The notes under the pieces are model-generated. The model saw only the letters and a program-made list of their open reading frames with translations, made no database searches and was not told where the DNA came from. This document shows, in pieces, positions 7,666 to 15,523 of a stretch of 64,000 nt of DNA; the first letter of the stretch is position 1; each line of letters begins with the position of its first letter. Made by a program: the position numbers and the translations under genes. The stretch is from Halorussus limi (GTDB lineage: Archaea > Halobacteriota > Halobacteria > Halobacteriales > Haladaptataceae): positions 3,055,626-3,119,625 of the forward strand of contig NZ_CP096659.1 in assembly GCF_023238205.1 (NCBI RefSeq), given 5' to 3'.

Positions 7666-9936
7666 ATGACGAATCAACGGCACAGACTTCGCCGGATGGC
7701 GAATCTCCACAGCACATACCCAAGTATCGATAGGGAACCAGCAATACCGGTAACCGGTATTGCAGCTACACCACCGGATGCACGGCGACGACCAGAGCCG
7801 CCGAATAGCGAGACAACAGTTCCAGAATTGAGGAAACACTCGGTCTTCAGCGATACCCTCGTCAAGCTACTCGAAACGACTGCTGCGGTCGTAGAACCAG
7901 GAATCACTGACGCATCACCCGCGATTCAAGAATTGGTCGAGTCGTGGTGTGAGTTACACGGGTACGCTCCTGACGATGACGAGACGCCTTCAATTATCGC
8001 TCACCAAGCGGTGTTCGCACTTCTATTGAAGGGCACGCTCTACGAATGGCACCATCAACGCGGTGACCTCCCAGAGTTCACGGGCGATGCACGTGAGAAC
8101 TTCCAACTCGCTAGCGAGGAAACCGGTGACCCAGCGTTCACGCCGTGTACATTAGACGAAATTCTCTGGAGCGTTGAAGAGGCCGATACGACAGCCGTCA
8201 CCGAAGCGCGAGATCGGCTTCTGAAGTCAACGCAGCCAGCAACGGACATCGGCCGCCTGTACGAGACGCTGATTTTAGGAGATCATCGTCGGGTGCTCGG
8301 GCAATACCGAACCCCACAGTCACTCGGGCAGGTGATGCGAACGTGGGCAACCAGTGGTGGTGATGTCGTACTTGACCCCGGAATGGGTGCTGGCGAACTG
8401 TCGGGACCGTTCCATCCAGATTGGGAGATAAGTACTGACCCGGACCACGTCCACGGGATTGATCGCAGTCCGCTCGCAGCGCTCGCAGGCCGGACAGCAC
8501 AGACGATTGCCGGCCAACAACACGAGGCCCGCCGGTCTGATTTCTTCGACGTGGAACCCACGGACTTAGATCGAGACGTAGATGCGGTCCTGTGCAACCC
8601 GCCTTACACCCGTCACGACTCACTCCCCTCGGCGTACAAAGACGAACTCAACGCACAAGCCGAGGAACTGACCGGATTAGACATTCCGAAAACGTCACCG
8701 CTGTACTCGTACTTCTATTACCACCTCAGGCAGTTCCTCGACGTTGGGGATCGAGCGGCAGTCCTCACGCCACACCACTTCTTGGAGCGAGATTACGGAG
8801 AGTCCCTCAAACGGTTCCTTCTCCGGGAATTTGACATCCGGGCACTCCTCTTGGACAATCCAGAGAACGAGTCGAAATTCGACACGGCGCAGACGACAGA
8901 CATGGTCGTGTTTTTGGAAGCGACTGATGAGCCGGACACAGGAGTCACGCGGTTCATTCGTGTCGACGAGAATCCTGGGGTCGAGACTAAATTGGAGGCA
9001 GTTCAGAACGGCATCCACGGAGAGACAGATTGGGGAGCCATCAACTGCATCGAGCAGTCAGAGCTGAACCCGGAGGAAAGATGGGACAATCTATTTGATC
9101 TCAATCCTGACGAACTGCCCGATCTGCGGCCACTTTCGGACATAGCGGAAGTCCACCGCGGATTGCAGACCGGTGAGAACGATTTCTTCTGCCTCTCGCA
9201 GGAACAGGTCGAGTCTTGGGGAATCGACCCGCAGTACTTGTCACGCATCGTTCCAAAGCGGCGTTATTTCGATGGATATGACGTCCGCGCAGACGATTGG
9301 GCTAATTTCGATGAACAGGGACGGCCAACGTGGCTACTCTATCACCTCGACCGGTTGCCCGGGGTTCCCGAAACGACCTACGACGACGAAGACGAGCGCG
9401 CCTACTGGTCAGAAGACTCGATGAACACTGACCAAGCACCCTCCATTGTCGGATATCTACGTCACGGCCTCACTAACCATGACAAACTCCCGACGAGGTC
9501 AAGCGTTCACGGCCGGGATCCATGGTACCGGGTTGAGCGCGGTGATACCGCACCGATTCTCGTGACTCCGATGAGCCGGTCAGAATTTCGCGCCATACTC
9601 AACGAAACCAACGCGCGGCACCTGAACAATTACTACGGGGTCTACCCGGACGCTACAATGAGCCGGCAAGGTCAGAGGGCATTACTGGCGTATTTGAACT
9701 ACGTCTTCGCTGATAACGGGGTTTCTCAGTACCGACGGCAACTCGTAGGCGGGTTACAGAAGTTCGAACCAGGAGACGTCGGAGAGATTCCAGTCATTGA
9801 CCCACGAGAGCAGCCAGACGATGTCGTCGCTACGCTTGCAGAGTGTTTCGATGAACTCCGGGAAGCGGCGCGATGCAATCAAGATGAAACGGCGGTGATC
9901 GAACGAATTGATACGGTGGTCCGACGCCTACAGTGA
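7666..9936 (+). CDS. N6-adenine DNA methyltransferase (gamma class, Eco57I/TaqI-like)
   Basis: About 756 residues. The SAM-binding motif I is VLDPGMGAGEL (about residues 234-244) and the catalytic motif IV is NPPY (about 311-314), the order of gamma-class adenine methyltransferases. QYRTPQSLGQVM before motif I is also typical. The C-terminal 350 residues resemble a TaqI-like target-recognition region (RGLQTGENDFF). There is no nuclease motif in the first 200 residues, so I see no type IIG fusion. It may protect host DNA from an island nuclease, or be a stand-alone modifier. A perfect 11-bp palindrome lies inside the 5' coding region. A start at ATG 7696 is possible. Confidence 0.85.
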   Translation: MTNQRHRLRRMANLHSTYPSIDREPAIPVTGIAATPPDARRRPEPPNSETTVPELRKHSVFSDTLVKLLETTAAVVEPGITDASPAIQELVESWCELHGYAPDDDETPSIIAHQAVFALLLKGTLYEWHHQRGDLPEFTGDARENFQLASEETGDPAFTPCTLDEILWSVEEADTTAVTEARDRLLKSTQPATDIGRLYETLILGDHRRVLGQYRTPQSLGQVMRTWATSGGDVVLDPGMGAGELSGPFHPDWEISTDPDHVHGIDRSPLAALAGRTAQTIAGQQHEARRSDFFDVEPTDLDRDVDAVLCNPPYTRHDSLPSAYKDELNAQAEELTGLDIPKTSPLYSYFYYHLRQFLDVGDRAAVLTPHHFLERDYGESLKRFLLREFDIRALLLDNPENESKFDTAQTTDMVVFLEATDEPDTGVTRFIRVDENPGVETKLEAVQNGIHGETDWGAINCIEQSELNPEERWDNLFDLNPDELPDLRPLSDIAEVHRGLQTGENDFFCLSQEQVESWGIDPQYLSRIVPKRRYFDGYDVRADDWANFDEQGRPTWLLYHLDRLPGVPETTYDDEDERAYWSEDSMNTDQAPSIVGYLRHGLTNHDKLPTRSSVHGRDPWYRVERGDTAPILVTPMSRSEFRAILNETNARHLNNYYGVYPDATMSRQGQRALLAYLNYVFADNGVSQYRRQLVGGLQKFEPGDVGEIPVIDPREQPDDVVATLAECFDELREAARCNQDETAVIERIDTVVRRLQ
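7741..7763. promoter_or_regulatory. Perfect 23-bp palindrome, possible operator
   Basis: GCAATACCGGT-A-ACCGGTATTGC has two exact 11-base arms around a single base. It lies about 75 bases after the chosen methyltransferase start. A dimeric repressor could bind here, possibly an autoregulatory site. Its position inside the coding sequence is unusual. Confidence 0.4.
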
Positions 9937-10384
9937 TATTCGAGAATACTGGTCTGCGCAATTGAGGACGTCAGTACTCACATCGAGATTGAAGGAATGA
10001 GTAACGTGATTAGAAGCGTAGTTCCGTGGGTATCATCTCATCTGTTTCGGTGGTTCTGTAGATCAGTTTGTACACCCTGGAACTTGCACGCAGCTACTTA
10101 CTCGCAACGGTACGCAGGTACGTATTGAGGTACATACGCATGTACATGAGTACGTACATTGCCGTGTACATGACCTCGACACTGGGATTTTGAAGGGCTG
10201 TCTCTTTGTCGACGATGATGCTCCGGCTGTCGGTCCTCAGGACGGTCTCGGTGGTATCAACACACGCGTTAGTTCCGGATAGGCTCACGTCGGCCTACCG
10301 ACAGTGACCGCGGTTCTATGCAGTCAAGGATGTGTTTCTGGATCGGCGATCCGTTGGCGAGTTCATCACGATTAGTTCTTTCCG
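9937..10384. other. Intergenic region containing most of repeat R1
   Basis: No gene is supported at 9937-10118. From 10119 the GTAC-rich first block of repeat R1 begins. A minus-strand reading frame of 64 codons at 10094-10288 overlaps that block and may be meaningful only for its repeated peptide (see findings). Confidence 0.5.
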
Positions 10385-10431
10385 ATGTACCTGGGTCGCT
10401 TCACCGGATTACAAACATTCCATTGTCGAGA
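10119..10431 (+). repeat. Direct repeat R1 (left of PLD-AAA+ module)
   Basis: R1 has two conserved blocks separated by about 190 bases of unrelated sequence. Block 1 (10119-10212) is full of GTAC palindromes and includes CCGTGTACATGAC. Block 2 (10399-10431) is TTCACCGGATTACAAACATT plus flanks and matches R2 at 31 of 33 bases. The partner copy R2 is at 13674-13992 in the same orientation. The pair encloses the PLD-AAA+ gene and the HicB-like gene. Confidence 0.75.
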
Positions 10432-10696
10432 ACAGGGTGAACTGACCTCCGCCTCCAAATCCACTAATGCTCGGGATGAGGCCGAGTGTCACGACTGCGG
10501 ACAACAAGCTGTCTGGGCGAATTTCATTTCGAGCACTTCGGAGTCACGCGTTCTCATCGATTGTGGTGATAAGCCGGGAGCTGAGGGTGAAGTTCCGTAC
10601 TTGCAAATCCCAGAGGCAACCCCGATTGTAGACCTCGATGCAGTCGTGCTCACTCACGCCCCCGATCAGACGAGCTCACAGACTTCTATATGTTGA
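10385..10696 (+). pseudogene. Truncated metallo-beta-lactamase-fold protein
   Basis: A 103-codon frame that starts within R1 block 2. After a cysteine-containing segment ([14 protein letters not shown]) it reads [18 protein letters not shown], then [16 protein letters not shown]. This strongly resembles the start of an MBL-fold hydrolase or beta-CASP RNase, where the metal motif should be THAHxDH. Here both later motif residues are gone and the frame stops soon after, so it is most likely a decayed fragment. A start codon is present (ATG 10385) and an in-frame TAG lies just upstream. Confidence 0.55.
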
Positions 10697-10748
10697 TGCG
10701 TTGCTGTACAGTAGTATTCCACGAAAGTCATACAGTAGACTGAGAAGA

Positions 10749-13019
10749 CTAGCCGAACAGCCGAGAAAGGAATCCACCGGAGTTGTCTGTATCAGACGCG
10801 TCTTCCATCTTAGCTGACTGCTCGGTATCTGTGCCGGTTTCTGCTGTCCCGTTCAGGAGTTCGTCGACGGAGTACCCGATCCACTCGGCGAACTCCTCGG
10901 GTGCACCGATGTAGACGCTCGTGGACGACTTCTCGGACATGAAGCGCTTGGGGAGACGCTTCTCGTAGTCGTACACCTCGTACTCTTCGCGGTCGAAGTC
11001 AGCCGTGATGGCATTCGGTTCCGGCTCGAACGTGACGCGACCGCCCTGAATGTCGCGCTGCCACTTCAGCCGCCCCGTGTCGTACGTCTTCTCGGCCGGC
11101 TCGTCAGCGGGGAAGTACTCGGGTTGCTCTCGACCAGCTTCGTCGTAGAACTCGCGGACGATGCGGCGGACGTCTTCGATAGTGCCGTTCCCGTCAGTCC
11201 ACGGTCGCTCGGTGAGCATCCGGCGGGCCACGTAACTGAAGATCGGGTTCTGCCGTTCCAGCACGTCCGAAAGGTCTTCTTGCGCTTCGCGGAAGCCCGG
11301 GTCCTCCGGGTTGGAGGGGAAGGAGACGTCCATGCTCAGGATTTTCATCCGGTTCCGGAACTCGGATTTCGGAAGCGCGTCGTTCGTCGTGAAGATGAGG
11401 CACGGCTGATCGACGCTGGTCGGCGTCCAGTCGCCCCAGTAGTTCCGAATCGGGCTCCACCGTTGAATCTTCTCTTTCTCCGCGTCGATGATTGCGTACG
11501 GGAAGCACGTGTCCCACTCGCGGACGCCACGGACCTCCTTGACACCGACCTCGTCCGCGTCGACACCGGAGATGACCGTGTTGTCGGAGACGAGGCGAAG
11601 AATGTACTCGGTGAGCTTGTCCTTCCCTGCGTCGCTCTTTCCTTCGATGTAGAGATGTTGGAGGACGTTATCCAGCGTCCGCGACGGTGACGAGAGGGCT
11701 TCAGCGTACTGGTTGGCGAACGGAGCCCAGAACCCGTAGAGGAACGCCTCGTACATCTGCGCCATTACTGCGGTCTCGGACTGCGTGTGGCCGTGGTTCT
11801 CGACGGTCTCGATGTAGTGCTCGATGGTTTCGAGGCAGTGATCCAGGACTTCGGGCGTCGGCTCGTCGGTGGCGACGAGAATCATCTCGTCGTCTTCGCC
11901 GATCACGACCTGCTCGGCCTCCGGAAGGACGGACATCGTCGGGATGGCCGTCGATTCCTTGACCTGGTTGTTGTACGCGCTCAGCGGCGCGGTGATGCTG
12001 TGATCTTCGACGGTCGCACCGCGGTCACGGAGACCGGCTCCGAACTCGTCTGCGGTATCCTTGTCCACCTTGCTGGTTCCCATCCGGATCTTCTCGTCGG
12101 GGGCGCGAACCCGTGGCCGGTCGAGCGTATCCGTCAACCCCGTTTCGTGATCCGACTCCACGAGGCCGACATCCGGCGACTCGTCACTGTTCTCGTCCTC
12201 GCCAGACTCTTTCTCACCTGTCTGAGCGTCCGGTTCGACGACGTTGCGGTCGGCGTTCTCGGGTTCTTCGACGAACGCGACCGTCTCGTCAGCCTCCTCG
12301 GGGTCGTCGACGACGGCGGTGACCTGGTCGGCGACGTCTTTCAGGTCCTCGACGGCGTCTTGATTCAGTGCGGCCGTGTCGCTCACGTCGAGGTCGCCCG
12401 CACCGACCCAGTACTCGATGCGGTTCTCCCGCTCCTCCGGCGAATCGGCTTCCTCCAGCGCTTCGACGAGCCCTTCGAGGAGCGTCTGGTCGCTGTACCC
12501 CTCGCGGTACTCGTCGATGAACCGCTCGAACTCCTCGTCCAGCTCAGTCCCGACCTCAGTCGTGAAGACCGAGATTTGGTTCGTGTGGTACTCCCACGAG
12601 TTCCGCGAGAGGTTCGCCGACCCCTGTACGAGCTTCACCGTGTCGTCCGGCATGACGATCCGGTAGATCTTCGAGTGGACGGTCTTCCGATTCTTCAGTC
12701 GAACGGTGAGCCGGTCGTCTTGCCGAAGTCGGACGAGAGACCTGGCCGTCGAGACTTCGCTCACTTGGTCTGCGTAGTCTTCGGCGTTCCCGATGAGTAC
12801 GTCCAGCGACCCGATGTCGTACTCGGTCAGCATCTTCACCATCAGCTCGGGCGTCTCCGCGTACGTCACCGCATCCACGTGACGAGCGCCTTCGAACAGG
12901 TCGAGGAAGTCGTCTCGTTCTTTCACCATCGCCAGGCGGTACTTCGCAGCACCCGATCCGTAGAACTCCGGCATATCGGCGAACCTGTCGAACGAGATAT
13001 TCGCTCTCAGTTCGTTCAT
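10749..13019 (-). CDS. PLD-family nuclease fused to an AAA+/SF3-like ATPase
   Basis: About 756 residues. The N-terminal domain carries one phospholipase D (HKD) active site: HSK (H115, K117) and GSANLSRN (G133-N138). PLD-family nucleases need two such halves, so a dimer is expected. A very acidic linker covers about 240-300. The C-terminal half is an ATPase: Walker A GKSDAGKD (460-467, with Asp where Ser/Thr is usual), Walker B YAIIDAEKE (about 508-516), a sensor-1-like FTTN (543-546) and arginines at EFRNRM. I chose ATG 13019 because a TATA-like AATAAAC (minus-strand GTTTATT) lies about 27 bases upstream; the in-frame GTG at 13034 is too near it. It is divergent from the HicB-like gene. Probable role: NTP-driven DNA processing in defence or element biology, not established. 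Confidence 0.75.
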   Translation of the reverse strand: MNELRANISFDRFADMPEFYGSGAAKYRLAMVKERDDFLDLFEGARHVDAVTYAETPELMVKMLTEYDIGSLDVLIGNAEDYADQVSEVSTARSLVRLRQDDRLTVRLKNRKTVHSKIYRIVMPDDTVKLVQGSANLSRNSWEYHTNQISVFTTEVGTELDEEFERFIDEYREGYSDQTLLEGLVEALEEADSPEERENRIEYWVGAGDLDVSDTAALNQDAVEDLKDVADQVTAVVDDPEEADETVAFVEEPENADRNVVEPDAQTGEKESGEDENSDESPDVGLVESDHETGLTDTLDRPRVRAPDEKIRMGTSKVDKDTADEFGAGLRDRGATVEDHSITAPLSAYNNQVKESTAIPTMSVLPEAEQVVIGEDDEMILVATDEPTPEVLDHCLETIEHYIETVENHGHTQSETAVMAQMYEAFLYGFWAPFANQYAEALSSPSRTLDNVLQHLYIEGKSDAGKDKLTEYILRLVSDNTVISGVDADEVGVKEVRGVREWDTCFPYAIIDAEKEKIQRWSPIRNYWGDWTPTSVDQPCLIFTTNDALPKSEFRNRMKILSMDVSFPSNPEDPGFREAQEDLSDVLERQNPIFSYVARRMLTERPWTDGNGTIEDVRRIVREFYDEAGREQPEYFPADEPAEKTYDTGRLKWQRDIQGGRVTFEPEPNAITADFDREEYEVYDYEKRLPKRFMSEKSSTSVYIGAPEEFAEWIGYSVDELLNGTAETGTDTEQSAKMEDASDTDNSGGFLSRLFG

Positions 13020-13042
13020 AAAGGAGGAATTCACCTAACACG

Positions 13043-13049
13043 AATAAAC
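13043..13049 (-). promoter_or_regulatory. TATA box of the PLD-AAA+ gene
   Basis: Read on the minus strand, GTTTATT is centred about 27 bases before ATG 13019. This spacing fits a leaderless transcript and decides the start used here. Confidence 0.4.
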
Positions 13050-13126
13050 CCCTGCCACAGAGTGATAGGGTGGTGCACTCTATCCGTACCCGGAGACACT
13101 TACCACTCCTCGCTGTTGAGAAAATC

Positions 13127-13489
13127 ATGCCGACGATTACGATTGAGCGAGAAGACGACTGGTTCGTGATTACGGACGAAGAGACCGGAGTGACGACGCA
13201 GGGAGAGACGAAACTGGAGTCGTTGCTGATGTTGGCTGATGCACTCGCTGGCTACGAAGACGCAGATGAAGACCTGCTAGCGATGGCACTCGACGTGTTC
13301 GTTCCCGAACCGGAGGCCGAGGAGTTGGTCGCTGAATTACGCGGTGACGAGTACGAGCCTCCGAATGTGTCTGAGGAACAGATTCGGAAACAACGTGATG
13401 CTACGTTACGACTGGCGAAATCCTACAGGACTACGGACTACTCGGATACGGATAATCTTGAGATGCTGTATTCGCTATTTAATGACTAA
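13127..13489 (+). CDS. HicB-like protein
   Basis: 120 residues from ATG 13127. The first 45 residues (ITIEREDDWFVITDEETGV, then TQGETKLESLLMLADAL) match the partial RNase-H-like fold of HicB antitoxins, which often repress their own promoter. The remainder is charged and has no recognised DNA-binding motif. No HicA toxin-sized gene lies beside it. It is transcribed away from the PLD-AAA+ gene and separated from it by about 107 bases, so the two could share a regulatory region. An antitoxin or regulator for its divergent neighbour is a reasonable inference only. Confidence 0.65.
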   Translation: MPTITIEREDDWFVITDEETGVTTQGETKLESLLMLADALAGYEDADEDLLAMALDVFVPEPEAEELVAELRGDEYEPPNVSEEQIRKQRDATLRLAKSYRTTDYSDTDNLEMLYSLFND

Positions 13490-13673
13490 ATTCTCGGTTT
13501 CTTAGCCCTGCTGCTGGCTAATCTACGCGAATCTCCTGAGAAGCGGTTGCCAAAGTCGAGTGGAATGACGGAACCTCCGTTAGATCTAATCTATCGTCTT
13601 CCGTAGTTCCGCATACCAGTTCGTACATACTGAGACGAGTACATATCTGCCTACTCATTGGTGTTCGCCAGTG

Positions 13674-13992
13674 GGTACTGAGGTACCTGTGTATGTACCT
13701 GAGTACGTACTTAGCCGTGTACATGACATCGACGATGGGATTTTTGGAGGGCGATTGTTTGTCGAGGGCATTGTTTCGACGGTCGTTTCAGGCAGTCTCT
13801 GCTGTCACAATATTCCCGGCAATTCCTGATGGGATTCCGCCAGATAGCCCGCTATCGGTACCGCCAGAAGGAGATGTGGTTTTCTAGTATCACTTTTAGG
13901 CCGGTATCGATATTTCGTTAACGGCCAGACGAGGGTATCTCCTTCCGGGAAACGGATCACTTCACGGGATTACAAACATTCCATTGTAGAGA
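13674..13992 (+). repeat. Direct repeat R2 (right of PLD-AAA+ module)
   Basis: Block 1 (13674-13765) shares with R1 the GTAC-rich tract, CCGTGTACATGAC and a TTTGTCGA end. Block 2 (13960-13992) shares TTCACGGGATTACAAACATT and its flanks. The sequence between blocks is not conserved but is about the same length (194 against 186 bases). Read as protein, block 2 gives [12 protein letters not shown] then a stop, matching [12 protein letters not shown] in the R1 pseudogene, so R2 carries only the first codons of that gene. Confidence 0.75.
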
Positions 13993-14113
13993 CCGGTAGT
14001 GGCGTAGGATCGGTTACCGTATTCCCCAAACAGAACTTACAGACCCTGGATAGGGCGATTATCCGGGGAAGGATACATTCGATGGAAGCACCGAAAGTGG
14101 TTGATTACGAGGG

Positions 14114-14120
14114 TATTTAG
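14114..14120 (+). promoter_or_regulatory. TATA box of the first integrase gene
   Basis: TATTTAG lies 30-36 bases before the ATG at 14150, the normal archaeal spacing. Confidence 0.4.
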
Positions 14121-14149
14121 GTAACCGGTCCATTTCCCGGTGTGCTTCG

Positions 14150-15499
14150 ATGCCAGACCACCAACCAAAATCGATCACGGACGCGCTTGCGGAGTCGCTC
14201 GGTGATGACGCGAGCAGAGTACAGAGCGATCTCGACGAGTTCTACAACTGGATGCTGACGAAGGGGAAGAACCCGAATCGACGACAGCCGCTGTCATCGT
14301 CGCTGTCGGAGAACTACCACGCACGTGTTGACCAAGTCTTCAGGTTCGTCATCGACCGCTTTGACCCATCGGACAAGACGGAACTCACGCACGACCAGGC
14401 GGATCTGATCGTCAAGTGGTTGGACCGCGACGAAATCCGTACCCAGAGTGGCGATCCGTACTCGGAGACGAGCAAGCGGAAGTTCGCTGATGCGCTCCAG
14501 AAGTACTTCGCGTGGAAGCACGACCAGTACGGGGCAGAGAAATGGCGGCCGCGGATCAACTTCACTGACGGTGAGCACGAACACGCCGACAAACTAAATT
14601 TCGAAGAGCGCTGGCAGGTTCTCCAAGCGGCGAAGGAGTACGGGTCGCTGCCGTCGTACTACGAGACGTCCGAGGAGGAGCGCGACAAGATCGATAGCCT
14701 CGTCGCGCAGCGACTTGGGAAACCGAAAGCCGAAGTCACGAGGAAAGACTGGGAGCGCGCGGACACCAGCAACAAAGTTGCTTCGCTCATCGCCGTGGCC
14801 CTGGAAACGGGGATCATCCCGGTTGAGGTCGAGCGGGCGCGTACGGACTGGTACGACGCGAAGCGGAACATCCTCAAAATCACGAAGGAGGACGCCGGGA
14901 AGGACCGGCCGACGACGGAACTCCCGCTCACGGATGAAACCGGCGAACTGATGGGCAAGTGGTTGCAGGAGCGCCGTCACTACGAGAAGTACGACGGGAC
15001 GAATCGCCTCTGGCTCAACCGCGACGGGAACCCGTACAGTTCGAAGAACCTCTGCTACCTGCTCCGGCGGCTCTGCGACGAGGCGGGTATCGACCACGAG
15101 CACCGCAACATCGTGTGGTACAGCCTCCGACACAACCTCGGGCAATCCATCGAAGAGACGGAAGGCGTCTCACAGGCCCGCGACCAGCTCCGCCACGAGC
15201 ACATCGAGACCACGAAGAAAACCTACGGCGAGTCCACCATCGAGAGTCGCCGCCACACGCTCGAAAAAGTGAACGAGACCGCACGACGGGCAGTAGAAGA
15301 CCCGGAGTTCAACCCGTACGCGGACGAGACACAGCAACCGACTCGGGAGGACACGCCACAGGAACCCGCTCGGAAGACCCAAAACGAGACATCGGCCCCC
15401 GCAGCAGAGACTCCTCCTACGCACATCGACGCGGTCATCGACGACACTCAGGAGGACCGCGCCGACCTCGCTCAGAAAATACTGTCCGAAGAAATCTGA
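14150..15499 (+). CDS. Tyrosine recombinase, catalytic Arg-I missing
   Basis: 449 residues. An N-terminal SAM-like core-binding domain precedes a C-terminal catalytic domain with WYSLRHNLGQ, QLRHEHIETTKKTY (nucleophile Tyr in the last motif) and a 100-residue acidic, probably disordered tail. It is clearly related to the neighbouring integrase (shared EYGSxPSY, RxxKPKxEVT and VEVERA segments). Where that protein has AGLRPIEVERA, this one has TGIIPVEVERA. The first catalytic arginine is therefore replaced by isoleucine (residue 223), and the protein may be unable to recombine DNA by itself. It converges on the second integrase with 24 bases between stops. Confidence 0.85.
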   Translation: MPDHQPKSITDALAESLGDDASRVQSDLDEFYNWMLTKGKNPNRRQPLSSSLSENYHARVDQVFRFVIDRFDPSDKTELTHDQADLIVKWLDRDEIRTQSGDPYSETSKRKFADALQKYFAWKHDQYGAEKWRPRINFTDGEHEHADKLNFEERWQVLQAAKEYGSLPSYYETSEEERDKIDSLVAQRLGKPKAEVTRKDWERADTSNKVASLIAVALETGIIPVEVERARTDWYDAKRNILKITKEDAGKDRPTTELPLTDETGELMGKWLQERRHYEKYDGTNRLWLNRDGNPYSSKNLCYLLRRLCDEAGIDHEHRNIVWYSLRHNLGQSIEETEGVSQARDQLRHEHIETTKKTYGESTIESRRHTLEKVNETARRAVEDPEFNPYADETQQPTREDTPQEPARKTQNETSAPAAETPPTHIDAVIDDTQEDRADLAQKILSEEI

Positions 15500-15523
15500 C
15501 CGGGCCTGCTCGGCGTCCGTTTC

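Larger units (their letters stand above)
13490..14149. other. Intergenic region containing repeat R2
   Basis: No gene is supported. R2 occupies 13674-13992. Reading frames here (minus 13518-13724, plus 13693-13887) are low-quality and mostly reflect the repeat. Downstream, CGGTTACCG (about 14013) and GGTAACCGG (about 14121) form a loose inverted pair before the integrase gene. Confidence 0.5.

Noticed and set aside
11124-13169. Long plus-strand reading frames over the PLD-AAA+ gene
   Set aside because: They are antisense frames produced by GC-biased third codon positions; they have no start signals or recognisable domains, while the minus-strand protein has clear motifs.
10119-13992. Terminal repeats of a transposon or a CRISPR array
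   Set aside because: The repeats are direct, two-block and 3.5 kb apart, with no transposase, no inverted ends and no regular spacers.
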